The notes beneath the pieces are model-generated. The model was given only the letters and a program-made list of their open reading frames with translations, had not been told where the DNA came from and did not search any database. DNA of 64,000 nucleotides from Artemia franciscana (taxonomy: Eukaryota > Arthropoda > Branchiopoda > Anostraca > Artemiidae): positions 53,576,068 to 53,640,067 of the forward strand of contig NC_088866.1 in the NCBI RefSeq assembly GCF_032884065.1. The letters are read 5' to 3'. Made by a program: the position numbers and the translations under genes. Positions 1 to 11,270 of the stretch are shown one piece after another (position 1 is the first letter of the stretch; each line of letters opens with the position of its first letter).

Positions 1-1983
1 CCGCTTTCTACGGTAATAATGAGAGAAAAAATTGAGATGTCTAGAACACGTTCGGTTCAGACTGTCCGGAAGGCTACTCCAGAGGGGTTCACCCGTAGGG
101 CGACCTCACTGTATTTATCTTTTCATTTACTGGCTTTTTGGCATTTCTAGTATGGTACCGATAATAAAAGAATTGAAGAAAAAATATCACAAAAAAACGT
201 TGATGCAATATCATTGGTACACCTATGTTAGTAACTGGTGATCGTGTACTTGACCTATATTAAAATTTTTAAAATGCCTAGAACAAGTAAGTGTATCATT
301 AATATTAGCACAGTCCCTCCAATAGACAAATTGCCTTGCTTTTAAGCATATGGATTCTTCTATAATTAACATAAAAATAGCTTGCTTAAAGGGCACGCCC
401 ATATACAAAGGACTGATATTAGTTCCATATTCAATCGTACAAAGGATTGATATAGACATTCATATTCAGGTATCTAGTTTTTGGTGGCACCAGGTGACAA
501 AAAAAGGAAATATCGGTCATGTCAGTGAAAATTAATTTGAGACACGTAGCCCAAACAGTTCTTGAAGGTATAGCTTCTGTTCGAAAGTTTAGTTGTTATC
601 TTTGCGAAGAAGTAGAAAGTTACAGGCTGAATTTTTATTGACTTAATGCGATGTCAAATTTAACTGATTGTTCTTGCTTATTTATTTTTACGGTTCAATG
701 TGACAGCAATGCCGAAAATGTGGTTCTTTCCCAAAAACTTCATGTTTCGAAATAAAACTTCGAAAATCTCAGGAAACGCGGTTTTCAGACATGGATAGAG
801 TTAAGATGAGTCCAGGAGACAAAAATGTTTTTATTCTAAAGTCCCGAAATCCTTGTACTTTTATGTCCCAAAATCCATGTAAAAATCTGTTTATACTTGA
901 GAATTTCAGAACGGAAATAAAACTCCATGGGAACCAGCTCATAAAAATCTCTAAGTTGTTTCCAAAATCTAATTAAGCCTCCTGTTTTTCTTTCTAATTG
1001 TCCTGCTATTTCTGATCATTCGCTTCAGTTACTTTAAAAGGAGTTTCTTTAATCCGAATTATAACAGAAGAGAAAACCCAGATATGCTAACTTCAATCGG
1101 ACGTCCTTTTTAACGTTATTAATATTGCAAGGAAAATGACTGGAGAAGAATGGATGGTTTCATTCAGAAATTGTTTAAATAAACTTTCATAGGTAATTTT
1201 AACAGTTTAAATGGGGATTATATAGAATATATAGAGCTACATTATAATATAAATTATTTAAATTAAATTTTCTGTACAGGCACGTGCGCGCACGGAAAAC
1301 ATCTGTAGGAAAAGGCTAAGTATTTTTAGGAGCTCCGTTTTTAAAGGTGTAAAACCCAAAAATTCGGTGAGCCACGCGATTCTATCAAACGCTTTATATA
1401 AATTGAAATACTATTTATTTAAATCTTTTATTTATTTACTTACTGTTTTAATCCTCATTTTAGAGACAGCATTTGGTCAGTAGGATTTATTAAAAGGTGA
1501 CCAATTTATGCGTAAAATTTTTGCGTATTATTTATTTTGTGTATTATGTGTATATGAGTGTATTTTGCATATATTTGGTGAGTATTTCTGTTTTGTCTCA
1601 AAGCAAACAAATTATCTCTGTAATTTGTGAGATTTTGTCTGTAATGAGATTAAGAAACTATTCTATTGTTTGAGGATCAAATTCTATTGACACTTCAATC
1701 TGCCTAAATTGTTAACCTAAATCGCCATTTTCCTCTTTATTTGCTTAATTTCCCTACTGCCCCCTTATAAACTCGCATACTCTTAAAATAACTGTAAAAA
1801 TAATTAAGAAAGTGAAGATCGACATCTCTCTCTATCAGTAAACAAAGATTTAGGAAGTATAGAGGGACTAATTTTATTGGAGACCATTTCTTTAGTATAT
1901 ATACTTAGTTTTGAATTAAAGGTTATAATTTGGTTTTAAATTTAAATTGAAGCGAATTATTGCATTGAACGTGGTCTATAATC

Positions 1984-1986
<3 letters not shown>
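1..1986. other. Unassigned AT-rich DNA
   Basis: No gene or recognisable transposon protein was seen here on either strand. Short open frames of 60-80 codons are present but show no family resemblance and no exon-like boundaries. Because CENPJ exons lie downstream on the plus strand, this could be intronic or intergenic. I searched for the Pro-Asp-Gly repeats typical of the upstream CENPJ G-box and found none. Confidence 0.5.

Positions 1987-2033
<47 letters not shown>
1987..2033. repeat. (TA)n microsatellite, Helitron target
   Basis: An uninterrupted AT dinucleotide run ends exactly where the Helitron 5' terminus starts. A matching TA run resumes at 3602, so the element appears to have inserted inside one longer TA tract. 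Confidence 0.9.
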
Positions 2034-2036
<3 letters not shown>

Positions 2037-2114
2037 ATATATATAAAAATAAGTTGTCTGTCTGTGGATGTGTGGATGGATGTGTGGATGGATGTGTCAG
2101 GTGACGTCACCTGA

Positions 2115-2700
2115 AAAAACTGGATTAGGTGACGTCAAAACTGAAAAAACTAAAAAAAGGCAAAAACTACAAAAAAAACTAAAAACTAATAAAAAAAATA
2201 AAAAAGCTAAAAAACTAAAAAAACTATAAAGGTAAAAACCAATAAAAAACTAAAAAAAAAACTGAAAAAACTAAAAAAAGGCAAAAACTACAAAAAAAAA
2301 CTAAAAACTAATAAAAAAAGTAAAAAAGCTAAAAAACTAAAAAAACTAAAAAAACTAAAAAAAGGTAAAAAACTAAAAAAAATAAAAAATAAAAAAAAAC
2401 TAAAAAAAAGGAAAAAACTGAAAAATAAGCTAAAATAAAGGTAAAAACCAATAAAAAACTAAAAAAAAAAAGGAAAAAACTAATAAATGACGACACTCAA
2501 AGAGAAAGCGACCAGGACAAAAAACTAAAAAAAAAGGCAAAAACTACAAAAAAACTAAAAACTAATAAAAAAAATAAAAAAGCTAAAAAACTAAAAAAAC
2601 TAAAAAAAGGTAAAAAACTAAAAAAACTAAAAACTAAAAAAAAACTAAAAAAGGTAAAAACTAAAAGAACTAAAAAAGAAAAAAATAAATGACGACACTC
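2115..2700. repeat. A-rich tandem repeat inside the Helitron
   Basis: Strings of ACTAAAAA-type units recur in blocks of roughly 130 bp, for example the blocks containing ACTACAAAAAAA then ACTAATAAAAAA. Strong strand asymmetry (purines on +) creates long spurious minus-strand frames rich in Phe, Leu and Ser; these are not genes. Confidence 0.8.
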
Positions 2701-2865
2701 AAAGAGAAAGCGACCAGGACAAAAGGAATGTTCGATTAGCAATCAACAAAGCACCGGGACACAGGGAGTATAAATGACGACCAGGACACAAGTAAAAAAA
2801 AAAATTAACAAAACTAAAAAGAAGGTAAAAACTACAAAAAAACTAAAAAGAAAAAAAAACTAAAA

Positions 2866-3357
2866 ACTAATAAAAAAACTAAAAAATCTAAAAATCTAAA
2901 TAAACTAAAAAAGAAAAAAAAAGGAAAAAAATAAAGGAGAAAAACAAAACTAAAAAACGAATGTATATACAGACCGGTACACCGGGATACAAATGACGAC
3001 CGGGACACAGGGAATATAAATAACGACCGGGACACAGGGACACAACTACAACGGGGACACCGGGGGAAACAGGGGGATATAAATGACGACCGGGACAAAA
3101 AAACTAAAAAGAAATAAAAACTAAAAACTAATAAAAAAAACTAAAAAATCTAAAAATCTAAATAAGCTAAAAAAGAAAAAAAAAGGAAAAAAATAAAGGA
3201 GAAAAACAAAACTAAAAAACGAATGTATATACAGACCGGGACACCGGGATACAAATGATGACCGGGACCCGGGACACAGGGAATATAAATGACGACCGGG
3301 ACACAGGGACACAACTACAACGGGGACACCGGGGGAAACAGGGGGATAACCTGACAA
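2866..3357. repeat. Two-copy tandem repeat of about 262 bp
   Basis: The landmark GAATGTATATACAGACC occurs at 2959 and again at 3221, 262 bp apart, within two near-identical blocks. Each block ends in short GACCGGGACACAGGG sub-repeats. This is a recent internal duplication inside the Helitron. Confidence 0.85.
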
Positions 3358-3536
3358 TCTATTTATATGCAAAGACAATGGGACAGCAAAGAATGTTGTA
3401 TATTCGCAAGTTTTACGTAGTTAAAACCATATATATATATATATATCTATATTCACAGGTGGGACATAGGGACACAACTACAATGGCGCGTAACTATTAT
3501 GGCGCGTAACGACTTACGCGCGCGGGGGGGCTTGGG

Positions 3537-3564
3537 GGGGGCGCGAAGCGCCCCCACCAACTAG
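3537..3564 (+). other. First (internal) Helitron 3' hairpin with CTAG
   Basis: Stem GGGGGCGC, loop GAA, stem GCGCCCCC (3537-3555), then ACCAA and CTAG at 3561-3564. It has the same design as the terminal hairpin just downstream, so the element carries two 3' ends in tandem. Confidence 0.75.
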
Positions 3565-3565
3565 G

Positions 3566-3601
3566 TGTTGGGGTGGCGCGAAGCGCCACCCCAACAGCTA
3601 G
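3566..3601 (+). other. Terminal Helitron 3' hairpin with CTAG
   Basis: Perfect 14-bp stem TGTTGGGGTGGCGC (3566-3579), loop GAA, complementary arm 3583-3596, one G, then CTAG and a host T. This is the canonical Helitron 3' terminus, presumed to act in ending rolling-circle transfer. Confidence 0.85.
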
Positions 3602-3643
3602 TATATATATATATATATATATATACAAGCCCTCCCCCACGCG

Positions 3644-3900
3644 TTTTTAACTGAAATTAAGGAGCGACATTAAAACTTAAAATGAACAGAAATTACTCTG
3701 TATATGAAATGGGTTGTCCCCTCCGCAATCCCTCGCGCTTTACGCTAAAGTTTTTAATTGTTTTAAGAAGTAGAACTGTGGCAAAGAGTCAAGCTTTAGC
3801 GTAAAGAGCGAGGGATTGCGGATGGAACAACCCGTTTCATTTACGGAGTAATTTCTGTTCGTTTTTAGTCTTAATGTCGCTCTTTACTTTCAGTTAAAAA
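3644..3900. repeat. Foldback palindrome, 107-bp arms
   Basis: The arm at 3644-3750 is the approximate reverse complement of 3794-3900, with a 43-bp loop. Landmarks are TTTACGCTAAAG at the inner edge of the left arm and CTTTAGCGTAAAG at the start of the right arm. A second family member lies at 46910-47174, and diverged half-copies occur near 4200-4490 and 46400-46640. Confidence 0.85.
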
Positions 3901-5362
3901 AAACTAGTTTTTTTTATAATTTCTGAATGTTTTTGAATTAATAGATGTTTGATTTTGGCTCTCCGCACATAAATTATTAAAATGAAATTTGCATATTAAT
4001 TCTTTTTTTGGCTAAATGGCATTCCCTTAGTTTTGATCAGACGATTTTGAGAAATAAGGGGTGGGGAAGGAGGCCTAGTTGCCCTCCAATTATTCGGTTA
4101 CTTAAAAAGGCAACTAGAACTTTTAATTTTTAACGAACGTTTTTATTAGTAGAAATATACGTAACTTAAGAATTAACTTACGTAACAAACTTTTATATTC
4201 TTATATTTTTATTATGTATATGAGGGGGTTTGTCCCCTCGTTAATACCTCGCTCTTTACGCTAAATCTTAATTTTTGTCCCAATTCTTTAAGAATGACCC
4301 CTGAATCAGAAAGGCCGTAGAATAAATAGTTGAAATTACTAAAAATACTTTAGCATAAAGAACGTGGTATTCATCTCCTCCTAAATACCTCGCTCTTTAT
4401 GCTAAAATATTTCTAGACCCCCTCATATGCGTAATAATCTCTGTTCGTTTTAAGTTTTAATGCTACTCCTTACTTTCAATTGAAAAAACTTTTTTATGTT
4501 TATTTTTTCATTGTTTTTTTTTATAGTAATGCTTGAAAATCTCGCGCCCTTTTCATTGAATTTCTCTTCCCCCATGACATATTCCTTCAAGGGAAGATCC
4601 TCCCACATAGCCCCCTCCCCTCAACTCCGACCCCAAACCAAAAAAATCCCCCTGAAAACGTCTGTACACTTCCCAATAACCATTACTGTATGTAAACACT
4701 GGTCAAAGTTTGTAACTTGCAGCCCCCCCCCCCCCTCAGGAACTGTGGGGGAGTAAGTCATCCCGAAAGACGCAGTTATTATGTTTTTTGACTATGCGGA
4801 ACAAAATGGCTATCTCAAAATTTTGATCCGTTGACTTTGGAAAAAAAATGAGCGTGGGAGGGGGTCTAGGTGCCCTCCAATTTTTTTGGTCACTTAAAAA
4901 GGGCACTAGAACTTTTCATTTTCGTTAGAATGAGCCCTCTTGCAGCATTTTAGGACCAATTGGTCGATACGATGACCCCTGTGGAAAAAAAACAACAAAA
5001 AACAAATAAACACGCACCCGTGATGTGTCTTCTGGCAAAAAATACGAAATTCCACATTTTTGTAGACAGGAGCTTGAAGTTTGTGCCATAGGGTTCTCTG
5101 ATACTCTGAATGCGATGGTGTGATTTTCGTTAAGTTTCTATGACTTTTAGGGGGTGTATCCTCCTATTTTCCAAAATAATGCAAATTTTCTCAGGCTCGT
5201 AACTTTTGATAACAAAGACTAAATTTGATAAAACTTATATATTTAAAATCAGCATGAAAATACAATTCTTTTGATGTATATTAGCATCAAAATTCCGTTT
5301 TTTAGAGTTTCGTTTACTATTGAGCCGGGTCGCTCCTTACTACAGTTCGTTACCACGAACTG
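3901..5362 (+). repeat. Composite interspersed repeat with terminal hairpin
   Basis: This noncoding block recurs in reverse orientation at 45885-47190 (matching roughly 3650-5000 here), and its last part recurs inverted at 42444-42815 (matching 5010-5362). Recognisable segments include GGCTCTCCGCACAT near 3958, a G/C-rich stretch near 4560-4760, and a module near 4800-4990 with CACTTAAAAAGGGCACTAGA. The block ends in the hairpin CAGTTCGT-TACC-ACGAACTG at 5343-5362. I see no protein coding in it. It is probably a non-autonomous mobile element or a mosaic of several. Confidence 0.7.
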
Positions 5363-5679
5363 TTTGATATATGTGACCGTGAATGTCCAAAATCTGGTTA
5401 ATGTCTACATTCACCGGTTCAAGGTTGTTTACTATAATAGCAATAAAACGTACAATTTTACACATTTAAAAACAATAAATTTTAGACACCATCCTACACC
5501 AAAAATAAGTTTTTAATTTTTAAAGCACTGAATGAGCAACGTTCAGAGCGAGATCTAATGGCAGTAAGTGACAATGTTACATCTATAGATGAAACAAATT
5601 TAGTTCAAATCAAAGGAACCATATACCGCACTGTAAATCTTAAATGTCTAACATTTTGGCAAAGGGATTAATAATCCCT

Positions 5680-6640
5680 TTGACAAAATTGAGGACTACA
5701 ACTCCTCCTCCCCCCCTGGAGTCCTCAGGGCAAGGGTTGTCAGTTATGCCCTGGGGGGGGGGGTATATAAGTTATATATAGCAAAGGTGGTCGTATAAAC
5801 TTCGGAGGGGGCTCATTGAACTGGTTATGAAAAGTTCTAGTGCCATTTTAAAGATTAAGAGTGGTCAGAGACTGGATACCCCCCCAACACCTCGTATTTT
5901 CCTAAAATGTCTTTGATAGAAATTTTGAGATGACCATTTGTTGTCGTAGAAACTTCGGAAAGAGCTCATTCGATTAGAAACCGAAAGGGCCAGTGCCCTT
6001 TTAATAGTCTAAAGTGATTGGAGGGTAACTAACCCCATCCTCCCACGCCACCATTTCCTCAAACATATCCAGTCAAAATTTTGAGATGGCTATTTTGTTC
6101 TGAGTAGTTAAAAGGTCAGGAAACTGTGTCTTTGAGGATAACAAACCCCTAGAGTCCTCAGGGCAAGCGTTGTAAGTTATGCTCTGGGGGCATATGAGGT
6201 TCTTATAGAGAGAGTAGTCGTATAATCTTCAGAGGGGGCTCATTGGATTGGTAATCAGAAGTTCTAGTACCCTAGATTCAAAATGATCGTAAAGTGGAGT
6301 GAAGGTATGGGAAGTATTTATTGGAGGATGGCCACCCTCCCCTCCACAGCCCTCAGCGCAAGGGTTGTAAGTTATCCCTTGATGACATATAAGGTTTTTA
6401 TGGAAAGGGTGGTCGTATAAACTTAAGAGAGGGCTTATTGGATTGGAAATCAGATGTTCTAGTTCACTTTTTAAGAGTCAAAGTGACCAGGGGCAGCCTT
6501 ATTTTCCACAAATACGTTATGGAACTGGTAGTCGTCGAAATTTTAGATCGGATGGAGTTTATTTGATTGGAAGTTTAAAGTAAAGTGTCCTTTTTAAGAG
6601 TCAAACATGAATGAAGATCAATCGCTCCCCAAAGCATATT
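5680..6640 (-). repeat. Degenerate tandem repeat related to the 260-bp satellite
   Basis: About five diverged units, each with the reverse complement of the landmark GACTCTTAAAAAGG (near 5847, 6000, 6268, 6469 and 6593) and a segment resembling CCTCAGGGCAAGGGTTGT. They are the same family, in opposite orientation, as the long array at 19430-22680. Confidence 0.7.
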
Positions 6641-6710
6641 CGAAAAGATGGGGAAAAAATAATCTAGAGTCGTTAGTGGCGCATAGGACGTTATTATTTG
6701 CTGACGTTTT

Positions 6711-8546
6711 ATAATAATAATCTTTATTCTTTCCCTTTATCACAATGCAATAACATGGGTATCGTCAAACAAAAAAAGAAAATAGAAAAACGCAAAAAGA
6801 CGCAACATAAAGAACACACATGATGAGCTATCACTTCGATTTGAGGATATTGTCGTTGCAGTGCTTCACGAAGTATGGAACGAAGGAATTTAAAAATCTT
6901 GTCGTTGAGTGTGTAGGTGGGCATTCTAACAGTTCTTTTCCCTCTTTAAAAGTTACCACCCTCGTCTTGTGTGCGTGAGTCACTGAAGTAAACTGAGGCA
7001 GGATATCTCGGTGCTTTGGGAACTTCAGGATGTCAGCTCCGAACTTCATCAGTGTTTCGTGCCTCGTTTCATCCAGGGTTGGGAGCCTGAGTTCGCTCAA
7101 GCTTTCTTCGCAGTTTTTGTAATTTGATCCAAAAATTATTTTGCAGGCTCTCGTCTGAATTGTTTCAAGCTGACTTCTGTCTTTCTCTGTGAGCGATGGG
7201 TGCCAGACAGGACAGCCATACATGACTATGGGCATTACATAAGTTTTGTAGCACGAAAGAAGGAGTTGTTCTGTCATTCCAAACCTTTTGAGATTTGCAA
7301 AGGATTTTAGAAGACCAGCTGCTTTTGCTGTGATCTGGTTGATGTGATCTCCGAACCTAAGATCGTCACTTAGTGTGATGCCGAGTATTTTAACTGATTT
7401 CTTGGTTTGGAGAGGTGCAGGTTCTTCAATGCTCTTCTTCTTTAGGAAGTTGACACGCAACACACAGCTTTTCTCAAGACTTAGCTGGAGCTTCACTTGA
7501 TCAGCTTGATCCCGAAGCTTTGCAACCAGGGGCTCGAGTTGGTCGTGTGTTTGTGGAAGGAATCGTAGTAGACTTATTGAACAGTCGTCTGCGAACTTGT
7601 ACCTTTGTTTATGTTGTCTCATCAGTCGGTTGATTACAATGACAAATAAGATGGGACCTAGCTTGCTTCCTTGGGCTGCTCCACATGTGATGTCTTGGAA
7701 GTTGGATGCTTCCCCGTTTTCAAGTTGTACGCACTGTTGACGACCAGAAAGGAAACTTGTGATGATGCACAGCAGAAACTGCGAGACCTCCAGGGCACGG
7801 GCTTCATTGATAACAGTCTCGTGGTCAAGGAGATCGAAAGCTTTCACGAAATCAGAAATTATTATATCAGCAAGGGCCTCCGAAATTTCTAGATGCTCTA
7901 GTAGATCATGAAGTAATCTGACCAGATAATGTGTTGTGCTGTGCCCTCGACGAAAACCGAACTGCATAGGGTCGATTTTATGTTCTAATTCTGCTAGTAG
8001 CCACTGTAGAATAAAGTCTTCAAAGACTGTCGAGATGATGGGCGTCTTCGAAATCGGCCTAAGGTCTGACGGTGAGGTCGGTGATGTTTTCTTCGGAATA
8101 GGTGTGATATATGCCTTTTTAAACTTATCTGGAAAAACGCCTTCCAGTAGACACTGGTTATACATCATAGCCAATGGCGTGGCCAGGAAGGAGGAGCATG
8201 CGTGTATCAGCCTTATAGGAATTTCGCCGGGGTAAGAGGCTTTCCTAATATCTAGGTGTTCGAGTTTTTCTTGGACCTGGGAAACTGTGATGACAGGGAT
8301 GGTTTCAATCGGACCATTCTGTGGTAAAGTATTGAGGGGAGGCTGTTGGCGGCAAATATTTGAGAAGTGGGCATTAATTATTCCTGCGGTTAAATTCTTT
8401 CCTTGCTCGTCCTTCAGAATGGATTTTGACTTCTGCTGTCCCATTAACTTTCCTACAGTTGTGTGGAACTTCCTTGGATCACTGGCTGACAACCTAGCGA
8501 ATATTTGGTGTCCATACAGACGCCAGTTGCTGGGTCTCTTACAAAG
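6711..8546 (-). mobile_element. 5'-truncated non-LTR retrotransposon
   Basis: On the minus strand the element holds a long reverse-transcriptase frame and ends in an AATAAAGATTATTATTATAA tail (plus-strand 6711-6735), a short tandem tail as in CR1/L2-like LINEs. No endonuclease domain is seen upstream of the RT: the frame is closed by TGA at plus-strand 8547-8549. The copy is therefore 5'-truncated or interrupted. It lies antisense to CENPJ and just upstream of one of its exons, so it probably sits in a CENPJ intron. Target-site duplications could not be resolved by eye. Confidence 0.8.
6831..8546 (-). CDS. Non-LTR reverse transcriptase (partial, N-terminus missing)
   Basis: The open frame is 571 codons with no ATG near its start. 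The first 18 codons, after the upstream TGA, read in-frame into the part beginning LSASDPRKFH, so the 5' end is a truncation and not a real start. Numbering from that Leu: the fingers motif DLRPIS is near residue 143, catalytic motif A (ISDFVKAFD) near 212-220, motif B (GAAQGSKLGP; the usual Pro before Gln is Ala) near 271-280, and the catalytic FADD near 300-303. A thumb motif VKILGITLSDDLRF follows near 367, and a conserved C-terminal tail with VMYGCPVWHPSLT lies near 423. All three catalytic Asp residues are present, so the RT core looks intact although the endonuclease is missing. The closest clades by eye are CR1/Daphne/Jockey-like; exact clade is uncertain. Confidence 0.85.
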   Translation of the reverse strand, partial: LCKRPSNWRLYGHQIFARLSASDPRKFHTTVGKLMGQQKSKSILKDEQGKNLTAGIINAHFSNICRQQPPLNTLPQNGPIETIPVITVSQVQEKLEHLDIRKASYPGEIPIRLIHACSSFLATPLAMMYNQCLLEGVFPDKFKKAYITPIPKKTSPTSPSDLRPISKTPIISTVFEDFILQWLLAELEHKIDPMQFGFRRGHSTTHYLVRLLHDLLEHLEISEALADIIISDFVKAFDLLDHETVINEARALEVSQFLLCIITSFLSGRQQCVQLENGEASNFQDITCGAAQGSKLGPILFVIVINRLMRQHKQRYKFADDCSISLLRFLPQTHDQLEPLVAKLRDQADQVKLQLSLEKSCVLRVNFLKKKSIEEPAPLQTKKSVKILGITLSDDLRFGDHINQITAKAAGLLKSFANLKRFGMTEQLLLSCYKTYVMPIVMYGCPVWHPSLTEKDRSQLETIQTRACKIIFGSNYKNCEESLSELRLPTLDETRHETLMKFGADILKFPKHRDILPQFTSVTHAHKTRVVTFKEGKELLECPPTHSTTRFLNSFVPYFVKHCNDNILKSK

Positions 8547-8549
8547 TCA

Positions 8550-8853
8550 GGTAGCGAACCTATTATTCAACTTTGGGTTAGCTGGGGTTGAACCCCCGGT
8601 TTGTGTATTGCCAAGCAGAAATTGATCCACTGGAGTACCATGGGCTTAATGACTAAACAGTTGCATACCTTTGTAGACATTAATCTTTATTTTTGGCCAT
8701 GTTTTCGTGACTGTATGTAGTAAAGAGTGGAGCAGGTGTTTGACACAAAAACAAAATAAGTTCTCCAACAACAGTGGCTAAGTATGATAAAAATACGAAG
8801 TGTAGGACAATGATAAAACGAGATGACTATAGTTATGACTGTTAATATTTTAG
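8550..8853. other. Flank between RT element and CENPJ exon
   Basis: Noncoding. It includes a GC-rich GGGGTTGAACCCCC hairpin near 8583 and ends in the splice acceptor TTAATATTTTAG at 8842-8853. No other gene was recognised. Confidence 0.5.
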
Positions 8854-9049
8854 GGGACATGTGGAGACCAAGTTTCCGTCAGGGAAGAAGGAAGTGAAAT
8901 TTCCCGATGGATGTTTCGCTGTTTTTCATAATGATGGCTCTGAAGAAAGACAGTGGCCTAACGGAACTAAGTTGTGGAGGGATTCTAAAGGGAACCAGAT
9001 GATGCAAATGCCAAATGGTGACAGAGAAACCAGCACACCAACCTGCAAG
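8854..9049 (+). CDS. CENPJ: CENPJ/CPAP/SAS-4 G-box (TCP10 domain), penultimate coding exon
   Basis: The exon is bounded by an AG acceptor (8852-8853) and a strong donor AAG|GTAAGT at 9050. The first base completes a codon begun in the previous exon, and the exon ends in phase 0. The 65 codons encode the repeated Phe/Trp/Met-Pro-(Asp/Asn/Ser)-Gly pattern of the TCP10/G-box beta-sheet: KFPSGKKEV, KFPDGCFAVF, NDGSEERQ, WPNGTKLW, MPNGDRET. In animals this C-terminal domain of CENPJ (SAS-4) binds the STIL/Ana2 scaffold and is needed for procentriole assembly. The ATG-like start inside the exon is not a real start. Upstream exons were not found and are probably outside the window. TCP10-like paralogues share this domain, but the match of the next exon to the CENPJ terminus favours CENPJ. 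Confidence 0.88.
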
Positions 9050-9421
9050 GTAAGTCTGGTGCTCCTATTATTGTAATAACAAGAAGCTCATGTTAGTTAC
9101 AAAAATGCTTTAATCAGACTTATTCCAAACTGTAGTTATGATTTGGAATGGGAATACAATAATATGAATGGTAAAACTATAGTAAATAAAAATATTTAAA
9201 ACACAAATAAACAAATTAATAAGTTGAAAGGAATAATAAATTTTAGATCCCTAATGCATTACTAAATAGTAATAGACAAATTTCGACCATACTACCGATA
9301 TGTATTCCGTAGAAAATAAATTTAGATTGTACTATATTAGATTACATTGACTATATTAATGAAATGCCAAAACACAGACATTAACTTTGTATTCACAAAT
9401 CAAGATTAAAACGCAGATACT

Positions 9422-9459
9422 GGACACAGAAGCTACGCAGATACGTAGCTTCTGTGTCC
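9422..9459. repeat. Perfect 16-bp inverted repeat
   Basis: GGACACAGAAGCTACG (9422-9437), a 6-base loop CAGATA, then the exact reverse complement (9444-9459). It is isolated in the intron. It could be a remnant of a small inverted-repeat transposon; the loop is short for a microRNA precursor. Confidence 0.9.
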
Positions 9460-11059
9460 TGTGAAGTAGGCAGGTAAAATACAATTTAAACACAGTTTTA
9501 AAAATTTAGAATTTTTAGTAAAGTAAAAACGTGTGCCATAGAGAAATCTTTGAACTTTTCAAGTCCAATTTATTTGATACCTCGCCGCCTCGCAATTTTT
9601 TCCATGTACATAGTAAGTAATCGTTCCAAATGCTGTTACAAAAAGAGTTTTTTTACAAACGCTAAAACGTATAACGAACAAATATAGTTGGGCTAAAAAC
9701 AAAGATTTTTAAAAATTAGGCTGAAAAGAAAAGATTATATACGCCTAATTTCAGTATAACTATTAGGCGAGTTGATGGCATTGTGAATGTTGCTATTATA
9801 CTCAGTATTTTAAACAAACGCTGAATTTCAAATTTTTAGATCTTGAAACATTTTATGCATAGGTTGATTCAGGAGAATGTTGCCCACACCCACAAAAACG
9901 TGAAGAGGTATTGCTATCAGTTTTCATACTGTATTGATCTGATAAACTGTTTGGGTACTGAATTGGTATCATAAGTGCCAACCTTAGGTTTTAGAGCTTC
10001 AGTATAACTAATAATATCATAAATGTATCAGTATAACTTTAAAATACTGTAAAAAGAGGAAGAAGTGCTATATTTTTTTTAATACGTGCTGATTGTATGA
10101 AAATTCGAACTTCTTTGACCTAAAAACATATCTTTTTAGAAAATGACTTAGGAGTATAGGTTTTGCGATGCCTAGAGTTTTGGCACATCTATCCTGTCAT
10201 TTTATTTGTATTGTGGCCGCATGTTCTTTGTCTCTATAAACGCCCAATATTGTGTAGTAGTTGCTATAAATAGAATACTGTTGTTTTTATCCTTCCCACA
10301 ATTTCTTATCTGTCAGCATTCCCTTGGCAATTCGATCTATATGTAGAAAAAAGGAATCAAGTCAAGAAAGTTCCCGAATCTCTTTCTATAGCATGTGGGA
10401 TTAGGCTGTGTAAGAGAATAATTCCCAATTGGGGAGCTATTTTCTACCGGATTATCAAAAGTCAGCAAATAAATTTATATCTGACGAAATGGCATTGATG
10501 TCGAATTGTTATGGTCAATTAGGAAATGTCTTAGTTGAGTTGATTTTCCAGATGTTTGATGAACGGAAAATGATTCAGTTTTGAAAATTTTATGTCAGGA
10601 ATCGTGACTCCTTTTCCATATTATCATAGTCTTGAAGTACTTTAAGGACCACCGTGAGTAAAATGCGTAGGGACGTATTCTGTGGGCTGTAATACGTAGC
10701 CCTGTAATGTAGAATTATCTTTCACAATTATCAGAAGTATTCGCAAATGTATCGGCCTCAGGTAGTTTAACTCTGTGACAAGTTTGTGCTATTAGCTCAT
10801 TATTCTTAGTAGTTTAGAACTGATTATATATATTAAAACATCTTGTACATTTGCAGTTTCTTTTTCTATTCTTTCTTTTTTCTTGTGCTTAGCTTTTTGT
10901 CTAGAAAACACATTCAATCATGGGTATAGTCGTTAACTATATTAAAGCTTGCTAAGTGAAACCTACACTGAGTAAAGATTTTGAGTATGCAGGAGGCCTA
11001 ACAACAGTTGTTAAGGACTCACAAAGTAGCTGCCCTACCATAATTGCACTTAACAGCTT

Positions 11060-11270
<211 letters not shown>

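Larger units (their letters stand above)
2034..3601 (+). mobile_element. Non-autonomous Helitron (about 1.57 kb)
   Basis: The 5' end begins TCTATATATATAAAAATAAG followed by TTGTCTGTCTGTGG, the type of 5' terminus known from arthropod Helitrons. The 3' end is a GC-rich hairpin at 3566-3596 followed by CTAG at 3598-3601. The host base before the element is A (2033) and the base after it is T (3602), matching Helitron insertion between A and T without target duplication. There is no Rep/helicase coding capacity: the interior consists of A-rich tandem repeats and a GGGACAC-type minisatellite. The element must therefore have been mobilised in trans. Termini are read directly from the sequence; family assignment rests on known Helitron end rules. 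Confidence 0.85.

Noticed and set aside
2497..3378. Long minus-strand frames rich in Phe, Leu and Ser
   Set aside because: They are translations of the A-rich Helitron repeats and have no protein character.
8560..8650. tRNA-like segment on the minus strand (A-box-like TACTCCAGTGG and GGGGTTCAACCCC)
   Set aside because: The two ends do not pair as an acceptor stem, and the T-arm geometry does not fit a 5-bp stem with a 7-base loop. Not enough for a tRNA gene or a defined SINE.
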